Assembly (NCBI GenBank): GCA_012512545.1
Contig: JAAZDZ010000070.1
Coordinates: forward strand, 1 to 18,628
From: Alcaligenaceae bacterium
GTDB lineage: Bacteria > Pseudomonadota > Gammaproteobacteria > Burkholderiales > Burkholderiaceae_B
Direction: 5' to 3'
DNA length: 18,628 bases
Shown here: positions 8,158-15,204 of the stretch, one piece after another
Position numbering within the stretch: position 1 is the first letter of the stretch
Layout: every line of letters begins with the position of its first letter
Position numbers and translations under genes: made by a program
The notes under the pieces: model-generated
Told to the model about the DNA's origin: nothing
Databases searched by the model: none
What the model saw: only the letters and a program-made list of their open reading frames with translations

Positions 8158-9337
8158 TGTGATTCTGGTTGTCAACGCAGGCAGTTCCAGTCTCAAGTTC
8201 CAGGCCCACGAAATACGTGACGATAAAACCCTGGCGCTGCTTCTGGGCGGCAAGCTGACGGGCATCGGCGGCAGCCGCCCCGCATTCAAGGTGACTGACG
8301 CTTCCGGCGAATGCCTGGTCGATCGCCAGCTCGAACCGGCCCAGGCGGCCGATCTGGGCTCTGCCCAGGACATCATGGCGACCTGGCTGCAGGAACGCAT
8401 TCCTCAGCCTCCCATCGCAGTCGGCCACCGCATTGTGCATGGCGGCCCCGAAATGAGCCGTGCCGTACTGGTGTCGCGCGACATTCTTGATTATCTTGAT
8501 GAACTGGTGCCTCTGGCCCCCCTCCATCAGCACAATAATCTGGCGCCAGTGCATGTCATTTTTGAACACTGGCCGGAAATCCGTCAGGTCGCCTGCTTCG
8601 ACACCGCTTTCCACCGCACCCAGAGCAAGGTGGCTGAACGCTTTGCGTTGCCGCAGGAATACTACGATCGCGGCGTCAGGCGCTATGGTTTTCATGGCCT
8701 GTCGTATCAGTACATCGCCGCACGCCTGCGCGAACTCCTTCCCGAAGTGGCGGCCGGACGCGTCATCACCGCCCATCTGGGTTCGGGGGCGTCGGCCTGC
8801 GCCATGGTCAATGGCGTCAGCCAGGAAACCACCATGGGCTTCACCGCCCTGGATGGTCTGCCCATGGGTACCCGGCCCGGCCGGCTGGATGCCGGTGTGG
8901 TACTGTGGATGATGGAACAAGGCATGGAACACGATGAGATCCAGGATCTGCTCTACAACCGTTCTGGCATGAAAGGCTTGTCGGGCATCAGCAACGACAT
9001 GCGCACGCTACTTGCCAGCAAAGAACCATCTGCCCGCCTGGCCATCGACTACTTCACCTATCGCACGGCCGAAAGCATCGCCGGATTATGTGTGGCGACA
9101 CAAGGTCTGGATGCGCTGGTCTTTACCGCCGGGGTAGGGGAAAACTCCCCTGAAATCCGCGCGCAGGTGTGCAGTCGCCTGGAATGGATGGGCATTCGCC
9201 TTGACCCGGCCGCGAATGCGGCCAATGCGCTGACTATTTCTCAGCCTGACAGCCGCATCGGGGTGTATGTCGTGCCAACCAATGAAGAAGAAGTCATTGC
9301 CCAGCAGACTTACGACACCCTGACCGGCGTGCTCTGA
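8150..9337 (+). CDS. ackA: Acetate kinase
   Basis: Cytoplasmic ASKHA-fold kinase: acetyl phosphate plus ADP gives acetate plus ATP. The N-terminal VVNAGSSSLKF (7-17) holds the Asn of the active site (Asn9). Other conserved pieces: GHRIVHGG (92-99, Arg94), FDTAFH (150-155, Asp151), YGFHGLSY (179-186, His182), AHLGSGASACAM (208-219), MGTRPGRLD (239-247, Arg243), GVGENSPEIR (328-337) and the TNEE end motif (377-380). All residues I recall as catalytic in the Methanosarcina enzyme (Asn7, Arg91, Asp148, His180, Arg241, Glu384) have counterparts. The length of 395 is normal. Its start lies inside the end of pta, in another frame, which points to translational coupling. Confidence 0.97.
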   Translation: MNDVILVVNAGSSSLKFQAHEIRDDKTLALLLGGKLTGIGGSRPAFKVTDASGECLVDRQLEPAQAADLGSAQDIMATWLQERIPQPPIAVGHRIVHGGPEMSRAVLVSRDILDYLDELVPLAPLHQHNNLAPVHVIFEHWPEIRQVACFDTAFHRTQSKVAERFALPQEYYDRGVRRYGFHGLSYQYIAARLRELLPEVAAGRVITAHLGSGASACAMVNGVSQETTMGFTALDGLPMGTRPGRLDAGVVLWMMEQGMEHDEIQDLLYNRSGMKGLSGISNDMRTLLASKEPSARLAIDYFTYRTAESIAGLCVATQGLDALVFTAGVGENSPEIRAQVCSRLEWMGIRLDPAANAANALTISQPDSRIGVYVVPTNEEEVIAQQTYDTLTGVL

Positions 9338-9358
9338 AACCACCCTCTGGAGGACACC

Positions 9359-11767
9359 ATGCCGCACGCTCATCGCCCTGAATCATCCTCGCTGCGCTCT
9401 CTGCCCGCGTATGGGCGCTGGGCACAAGGCCATAGTGTCATCAGTCATCAGGCGCGCACCAACGAGCGCGTGCTCGCGCTGGCGGCGCGCCTGGTGGAAG
9501 AGGGCCGGGTGCCCGATGCGGCATTCGTGTTTGATGTCCTGGCGGCGGCCGACCGCCTGACCAGCGCCGCCATGTGGCTGGTGGCGCATATGACATACGC
9601 CCAGCGTGTCCGGCTGGATGGTCAGCCTTTGCAGGCGGAAGACTTCAAGCCTTCGCCGCAAGGCCATACCGGCGGTTCGCTCAATATGGTGCCTGCCTAC
9701 GTGGGGTATCTGGCGGCCAATGCCCTGACCGGCCACACCCGCAGCTGGGTAATGGGCCAGGGGCATTGCGTGGCGGCCATCGAAGCCGTCAACGTCCTGA
9801 TCGGCAATGTCTCGCCCGGCCAGAAAGGGCGCTACACCGCCACGGATGAAGGTCTGACACGTCTGGTGCAGGATTTCTACTCCTATGCCATTACTCCTGA
9901 AGGGCTGCCCGGCGTGCCTTTGGGCAGCCATGTGAACGTCCATACCGCTGGCGGCGTGCTGGAAGGCGGCTATCTGGGGTTTGCCGAAGTCCAGTATGTG
10001 CATATGCCCCTGCCGGGCGAAAGCCTGGCTGTGTTTCTGAGCGACGGCGCTTTTGAAGAACAGCGCGGCGGCGACTGGGCGCCGCGCTGGTGGCGGCCTT
10101 CCGACAGCGGCTATGTCATGCCCTTCATGATTCTCAATGGGCGGCGCATCGAACAGCGCACCAATATCGTGCAGGAAGGCGGTGCCAGCTGGCTGATGGA
10201 TCATTTGCGGCTCAATGGGTTCGACCCCTTCGAAATCGACGGTCACGACCCGGCTGCTTACGCCTGGGCCCTGCTCGAAATGGAAGATACTCTGGCAGCC
10301 TATGGCGAGCAGGAACAGCAGGGGCGGCTGAACTATCCCTTGCGCCTGCCGCACGCCATTGCCACCTGCGTCAAGGGTTATGGCTTTCCGGGCGCCGGCA
10401 CCAATCATTCTCACAATCTTCCGCTGGAACAGAATCCGGCTTTCGACGCAACGGCCCGCGACGAATTCAATCGCGGGGCGGCCCGGCTTTACGTGGATCT
10501 GCCCTCGCTGGATGCCGCGCGCGGCCTGTTCAAGCTGCACCGCACCCAGCAGCGGCCACTGGAGCGCGACCACCCTCTGACACGCCGCCATGTGGAACAG
10601 CCCGTTTTCCCGGCAGCGCCTCAGTACGACGAACAGCAGAATATCTCTCCCATGAGGGCCATCGACGACGCCTTTGTCGGGCTGGTGGAAGCCAACCCCG
10701 GCCTGCGGGTCCGGGTGGGCAACCCCGATGAGCTTCAAAGCAACCGCATGGGCGGCACCCTGGCCTTGCTCAAGCATCGTGTCGATAAGCCCGAGCCGGG
10801 CGGCCACGAAGCCGTCGATGGCGCGGTAATCACCGCGCTCAATGAAGAGGCCGTGGTGGGGGCCGCCTTGGGCAACAAGGGTGGCCTGAATATCGCAGTC
10901 AGCTACGAAGCGTTCGCAGTCAAGATGCTGGGTGCGCTGCGTCAGGACATTCTCTTTGCCCGTCACCAGCGCGAAGCAGGCTCCCCGCCGGGCTGGCTGG
11001 GCGTGGCGGTGGTGCTGACCTCCCACACCTGGGAAAACGGCAAAAACGAGCAATCCCATCAAGACCCGACCCTGTGCGAGGCCCTGCTGGGGGAAATGTC
11101 CGATACCGCGCGAGTCATGTTCCCCGTTGATGCCAGCACAGCGGTGGCGGCGCTGCGCGAAGTCTATTCCAGCCGGGGGGTGATTGGCACCGTGGTTGCG
11201 CCCAAGCAGGAAATGCCGCAGGTATTCGATGCCTCCCGCGCTACGCAAGCCATGGAAACCGGCTTTGCCGCCTTGCAGCCGCTGGCCGGCGACACCCGCA
11301 TTCAGTTGCTGGCCGTGGGTGCCTATCAGTTGCAGGAAGCCCTGCGGGCGGCTCAGGTGCTGGCAGGCAAAGGGTGCAAGGCGCAGGTGGTGGCCATTCT
11401 TGAGCCAGGGCGCCTGCGTAACCCGCGCGACCGCATCGAAGCGGGTTTTGTCACGCCCGACGCTATTGTGGACGCAGCCTTCCCCGCAGGGCTTGCGCGT
11501 GTCATCATCTCGCACAGTCGGCCCGAACCCATGCTGGGCGCCTTGCGGCGCATTGATGGGGGCCCGGGCAATACGGCGGCCTTGGGCTACATCAACCGGG
11601 GCGGCACATTCGACGCCGAAGGCATGCTGTTCGCCAACCAAAGCACCTGGGCGCATATCGTACAGAAAGCAGCAACATTGCTGGGTGAAGACGCGGCCGC
11701 TTACCTGGCTGATAACGTGATGGCGGCCCTGGCAGGGCGCGGCCGGCTGGGCGACATCTACCCGTAA
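9359..11767 (+). CDS. Divergent phosphoketolase-family (XFP) thiamine-diphosphate enzyme
   Basis: Phosphoketolases split xylulose 5-phosphate or fructose 6-phosphate with phosphate to give acetyl phosphate and a shorter sugar phosphate. At 802 residues this has the family length and layout. Retained relative to the B. breve enzyme (alignment and numbering from memory): QGHTGG His103 (His64), GQGH His136 (His97), SHNLP His352 (His320), NPDELQSNR Ser461, NEE Glu496 (the thiamine-activating Glu479), SYEAF Tyr516 (Tyr501), Asn563 (Asn549), SHQDP His567 (His553) and PKQ Lys616. Changed: SDG for GDG at 228-230, Leu201 for His142, Asn353 for Gln321, Lys562 for His548. The usual N-terminal RAANYLSVGQIYL block is absent. 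A good GGAGG site (9349-9353) sets the start, 21 bases after ackA. The neighbours pta and ackA would use acetyl phosphate. I recall some database entries of this type named xylulose 5-phosphate 3-epimerase, so the reaction should be treated as open. Confidence 0.85.
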   Translation: MPHAHRPESSSLRSLPAYGRWAQGHSVISHQARTNERVLALAARLVEEGRVPDAAFVFDVLAAADRLTSAAMWLVAHMTYAQRVRLDGQPLQAEDFKPSPQGHTGGSLNMVPAYVGYLAANALTGHTRSWVMGQGHCVAAIEAVNVLIGNVSPGQKGRYTATDEGLTRLVQDFYSYAITPEGLPGVPLGSHVNVHTAGGVLEGGYLGFAEVQYVHMPLPGESLAVFLSDGAFEEQRGGDWAPRWWRPSDSGYVMPFMILNGRRIEQRTNIVQEGGASWLMDHLRLNGFDPFEIDGHDPAAYAWALLEMEDTLAAYGEQEQQGRLNYPLRLPHAIATCVKGYGFPGAGTNHSHNLPLEQNPAFDATARDEFNRGAARLYVDLPSLDAARGLFKLHRTQQRPLERDHPLTRRHVEQPVFPAAPQYDEQQNISPMRAIDDAFVGLVEANPGLRVRVGNPDELQSNRMGGTLALLKHRVDKPEPGGHEAVDGAVITALNEEAVVGAALGNKGGLNIAVSYEAFAVKMLGALRQDILFARHQREAGSPPGWLGVAVVLTSHTWENGKNEQSHQDPTLCEALLGEMSDTARVMFPVDASTAVAALREVYSSRGVIGTVVAPKQEMPQVFDASRATQAMETGFAALQPLAGDTRIQLLAVGAYQLQEALRAAQVLAGKGCKAQVVAILEPGRLRNPRDRIEAGFVTPDAIVDAAFPAGLARVIISHSRPEPMLGALRRIDGGPGNTAALGYINRGGTFDAEGMLFANQSTWAHIVQKAATLLGEDAAAYLADNVMAALAGRGRLGDIYP

Positions 11768-11793
11768 CAACAACTCAATGACAAGGGGGCCAC

Positions 11794-13173
11794 ATGAGCC
11801 AGAACGACGCTTTCAAACTGAGTTTTCTTGGGGCGGCAAGTACGGTTACCGGCTCCCGCGCACTGCTGCAGGACGGCGACCAGAAACTGCTGGTCGATTG
11901 CGGCTTGTTTCAGGGCCTGAAAAACCTCAGAAAACGCAACTGGGCGCCGTTTCCGGTTGAGGCGTCCAGCCTGGATGCCGTGCTGCTCACCCATGCCCAC
12001 CTTGATCATTCCGGTTATCTGCCGCGTCTGGTCCGGCTGGGCTACCAGGGCCCCATTCTGGCTACGGCCGCCACCGTTGAACTGGCCCATATCCTGTTAC
12101 TCGATAGTGCAGGCATCCAGGAAGCCGACGCCGAGTTCCTGAACCGGCACAATCTCACTTCCCACAAGCCCGCCTTGCCGCTGTATACCGTGGCCGATGC
12201 GGAACGCGCGCTCAAGCAGTTCCAGAAGGTCGATCTCAACCAGTGGGTGGACATCATGCCCGGCTGGAAAGCGCGCTGGCATGGCGCCGGGCATATTCTG
12301 GGCGCTTCCATCGTGGAAATTGAACATGCGGGCCGCCGCGTCGTGTTTTCCGGCGATCTGGGCCGCTACGACGACGCCATCATGCAGGACCCGGCGCCCG
12401 TCAGACAGGCCGATTATCTGGTGGTGGAATCCACCTACGGCGATCGGGAGCACAAGGAAGCCGACCCCTTGCAGACTCTGGACGATCTCATCACCCGCAC
12501 AATCCAGCGTGGCGGCACGGTGCTGATCCCGGCCTTTGCCGTGGGCCGGGTGCAGTTGCTGCTCTGGTATCTGTACCAGTTGCGCGGCAGCGGGCGCTTG
12601 CCAGCCAGTCTGCCTGTCTATGTGGATAGTCCGATGTCCACCAACGCCACTGAAATCTATCGGCGCAATACCCGCCTGCTGCGGCACGATTACACTGAAT
12701 TGCAGGCAGCCTTCCAGATGCCGCGCTATGTGCGCGATGTGCAGGAATCCAAGGCGCTGGATGTCTCCCCCATGCCGAAAATCATCATTTCGGCCAGCGG
12801 CATGGCCACCGGGGGGAGGGTGCTTCATCATCTCAAGCATTATGCGCCCAACCCGCGCTCCACCATTCTGTTCGCCGGTTATCAGGCCGCAGGCACCCGG
12901 GGGGCCACCATGGTCAGCGGCGCTTCCAAGGTCAAGATTCACGGCGAATACATCCCCATCCGGGCGGAAGTGCAAAACCTGTCCATGCTGTCAGCGCACG
13001 CCGACAGCAACGAAATCCTGCGCTGGCTCTCGGGTTTTGAAAACGCGCCCAACCATTGCTTTCTGAACCATGGCGAACCGCAGGCGGCCGATACGCTGCG
13101 CCTGCGCATCAAGGACGAACTGGGCTGGAAAGTCAGTGTGCCTGAACATCTTGATGAATTCATTCTGAAATGA
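11794..13173 (+). CDS. Beta-CASP metallo-beta-lactamase ribonuclease
   Basis: Likely RNA-processing or RNA-degrading metallohydrolase of the CPSF73/TTHA0252 type (COG1236). The zinc motif HAHLDH is at residues 67-72; His167 (GAGHILGAS), Asp188 (SGDLG) and His426 (NHGEP) complete the usual metal ligands. The beta-CASP insert (about 210-385) shows ESTYGD (212-217), the PAFAVGRVQ helix start and ISASGMATGGR (332-342); SAHAD (400-404) carries the conserved motif histidine. At 459 residues it is the compact exonuclease/endonuclease form without KH or other extra domains. A strong AAGGGGG site precedes the ATG by four bases. Its stop overlaps the next gene in ATGA. In this operon it could supply nucleoside monophosphates to the phosphorylase; that link is inference. 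Confidence 0.9.
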   Translation: MSQNDAFKLSFLGAASTVTGSRALLQDGDQKLLVDCGLFQGLKNLRKRNWAPFPVEASSLDAVLLTHAHLDHSGYLPRLVRLGYQGPILATAATVELAHILLLDSAGIQEADAEFLNRHNLTSHKPALPLYTVADAERALKQFQKVDLNQWVDIMPGWKARWHGAGHILGASIVEIEHAGRRVVFSGDLGRYDDAIMQDPAPVRQADYLVVESTYGDREHKEADPLQTLDDLITRTIQRGGTVLIPAFAVGRVQLLLWYLYQLRGSGRLPASLPVYVDSPMSTNATEIYRRNTRLLRHDYTELQAAFQMPRYVRDVQESKALDVSPMPKIIISASGMATGGRVLHHLKHYAPNPRSTILFAGYQAAGTRGATMVSGASKVKIHGEYIPIRAEVQNLSMLSAHADSNEILRWLSGFENAPNHCFLNHGEPQAADTLRLRIKDELGWKVSVPEHLDEFILK

Positions 13174-14702
13174 ACAAATTCCTGCCCCGTCTTGACGATA
13201 GCGCAATGGCGCCCCTCAAAGCCTGCCGGCTGCGCATCCATACCGATCACGAATCCGTCGTCTTTCTGCGCTCCGACAGCCCGGTGGGCAAGGCCGAAGG
13301 GCTGGCAAGCCAGGTCAGGGTTGCGGTCAGGTCGGGGGCACGCGAAATCATCGCCACTCTTTATCAGGTGGATGGCGACGGCCTGGGGCTGGATGAGGCA
13401 GGTCTGTCAGAATCGGCCTGGAAACTCCTGGGGCTTGAGGATGGCGATACGGTGTCTATACGTCACCAGCGTCCCGTTGATTCGTATTCCGCCTTGCGGC
13501 GCCGCATTTTCGGTCTGCGCCTGGACGACCCTTCGTTGAGCATGGTGATTGACGACATGGCCGCGGGCCGCTATTCCGATGTTCATATTGGCGCGTTCCT
13601 CACGGCCTGCACTACGTTGCCACTGAACCTGGATGAAACACGCGGGCTGACCCGGGCCATGGTGGAGACCGGCGTCCGGCTGGACTGGCCAGCCGCCATG
13701 GTGCTGGATAAACACTGCGTCGGCGGGCTGCCCGGCAACCGCACCACACCGCTGGTGGTGGCCATTGTTGCGGCCCATGGGCTGATCATTCCCAAAACGT
13801 CCTCGCGGGCCATCACCTCGCCAGCCGGTACGGCCGACACCATGGAAACCCTTGCACCGGTTGATCTGCCCATCGAACGCATCCGCCAGGTCGTTGACCG
13901 GGAAGGCGGTTGTGTGGTGTGGGGCGGCGCCATGCAGTTAAGCCCCGCCGACGACATTCTGATCCGCGTGCAGCGGGCGCTCGATCTGGAAAACGACGGG
14001 CAGATGGTGGCTTCCGTGTTGTCCAAGAAAATAGCGGCGGGCGCTACTCATATGGTGATTGACATCCCTGTAGGCCCCACAGCCAAAGTGCGCAGCGCGG
14101 CGGCGGCAGACCACCTGCAACTTCTGATGGAATCCGTGGCCCGGGATTTCGGCATTGAGCTTGTCACCGTGCGCACCGATGGCCGCCAGCCGGTGGGGCG
14201 CGGCATTGGTCCCGCCCTGGAAGCGCGCGATCTGCTCGCGATTTTGCGTAATGAGCCCCAGGCACCGGCCGACCTGAAAGAACGCTCCTGCCGCCTGGCC
14301 GGTTCGTTATTGGAAATGGGTGGTAAAGCCCCACAGGGGACGGGTTACGAACTGGCCCTGCAGACCTTGGCGGATGGCCGCGCCTGGAAGAAATTCGTGG
14401 CAATTTGCGAGGCGCAGGGCGGCATGCGCGAACCGCCTGCCGCGCCCCTGCAGCAGGTGGTTCGCGCGCCCGAGGCAGGCCACGTGTGTGGCATCGACAA
14501 CCGCAAACTGGCCCGGTTGGCCAAACTGGCGGGTGCCCCTGAAAGCGCCTCAGCCGGCCTGGAAATGCTGGTGCGTCTGGATGAAGACATCAGCGCCGGC
14601 CAGCCCTTGTGCGTGATTCATTCGGCCAGCCGGGGCGAACTGGAATACGCGCTGGCCTATGCGGAAGGCAACCCCGACATCATCGCCATAGAGCCTTGCT
14701 GA
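13170..14702 (+). CDS. Thymidine phosphorylase family, long AMP-phosphorylase-like form
   Basis: Nucleoside phosphorylase II family enzyme that swaps the base of a nucleoside or nucleotide for phosphate. The 510-residue length, with an extra N-terminal domain (about 15-100) before the helical domain (105-175), glycine-rich catalytic domain (175-425) and C-terminal PYNP-like domain (430-505), matches the archaeal AMP phosphorylase/'putative thymidine phosphorylase' branch and not E. coli DeoA (440 residues). Motifs: DKHCVGGLPGNRTT (180-193), SSRAITSPAGTADTME (211-226), VLSKK (283-287) and HMVIDIPVGPTAK (294-306). Archaeal members turn AMP plus phosphate into adenine plus ribose 1,5-bisphosphate. 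The ATG overlaps the stop of the ribonuclease gene by 4 bases, so the two are probably co-translated. No ribose-1,5-bisphosphate isomerase, RuBisCO or PRPP synthetase gene lies in the window. Substrate (AMP, other NMPs or thymidine) is not settled by sequence alone. Confidence 0.88.
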   Translation: MNKFLPRLDDSAMAPLKACRLRIHTDHESVVFLRSDSPVGKAEGLASQVRVAVRSGAREIIATLYQVDGDGLGLDEAGLSESAWKLLGLEDGDTVSIRHQRPVDSYSALRRRIFGLRLDDPSLSMVIDDMAAGRYSDVHIGAFLTACTTLPLNLDETRGLTRAMVETGVRLDWPAAMVLDKHCVGGLPGNRTTPLVVAIVAAHGLIIPKTSSRAITSPAGTADTMETLAPVDLPIERIRQVVDREGGCVVWGGAMQLSPADDILIRVQRALDLENDGQMVASVLSKKIAAGATHMVIDIPVGPTAKVRSAAAADHLQLLMESVARDFGIELVTVRTDGRQPVGRGIGPALEARDLLAILRNEPQAPADLKERSCRLAGSLLEMGGKAPQGTGYELALQTLADGRAWKKFVAICEAQGGMREPPAAPLQQVVRAPEAGHVCGIDNRKLARLAKLAGAPESASAGLEMLVRLDEDISAGQPLCVIHSASRGELEYALAYAEGNPDIIAIEPC

Positions 14703-14706
14703 ACGA

Positions 14707-15204
14707 TCAGACAGCACGCACAGGGCGGCGCAGCGCGGTCACAAGACCCAGAACTGCCATCAGCGCAAACAGCGCCATGGCCCAGAAAACGTATTCCACG
14801 CCAAACAGCTGTACCTGGGCATCCATGCAGGTGGCGAAGATGCCGAACAGCCACGGAATACCGGCCTCCAGGCCGCTATCGACCATGAAACGATCGGCAA
14901 AAGTGCGGTCGCAGGAAAACATCTGCGCAGCCACCGTGTGCTGATACCACCCGGCCAGCACGCCACCCGTGGCGACGGCGGCGGCCAGGGCGCCCGCCAC
15001 GCGTGGCGCCAGGCCGTGGCTGATACGGCCAGCGAGCACACCAAGCCAGCATATTGCAGCAATCAACAGGAACAGCAGGCGCTGGAATACGCACCAGGCG
15101 CAGGGCGGCATATCGAAGGCATGCTGGGAAACCAGCGCGGCGCCGACGGCAGCCACGCACAGCAGAGCGATCAAATGCAGAATGCGGGTGGCGGAAAGTG
15201 TCAT
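14707..15204 (-). CDS. dsbB: Disulfide bond formation protein B
   Basis: Inner-membrane quinone reductase that reoxidises periplasmic DsbA. It has four hydrophobic helices and two cysteine pairs: Cys35-Ala-Trp-Cys38 in PPCAWCVFQR (first periplasmic loop) and Cys98 with Cys126 (second loop), the full set needed for electron transfer to quinone. The length of 165 is usual. The ATG overlaps the glnD stop codon in ATGA and lacks its own ribosome binding site, so translation probably depends on glnD. Its stop codon faces the stop of the phosphorylase gene across only 4 bases. Confidence 0.95.
   Translation of the reverse strand: MTLSATRILHLIALLCVAAVGAALVSQHAFDMPPCAWCVFQRLLFLLIAAICWLGVLAGRISHGLAPRVAGALAAAVATGGVLAGWYQHTVAAQMFSCDRTFADRFMVDSGLEAGIPWLFGIFATCMDAQVQLFGVEYVFWAMALFALMAVLGLVTALRRPVRAV

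Noticed and set aside
9344..9353. Possible hairpin CCTC-TG-GAGG hiding the phosphoketolase ribosome binding site
   Set aside because: The loop would be two bases; shortening the stem to three pairs makes it too weak to matter.
9383..11773. 796-codon minus-strand open frame opposite the phosphoketolase gene
   Set aside because: It is codon-aligned with a clear enzyme gene on the other strand, is rich in His/Gln/Arg/Gly without recognisable motifs, and is explained by absence of TTA, CTA and TCA codons in the sense gene.
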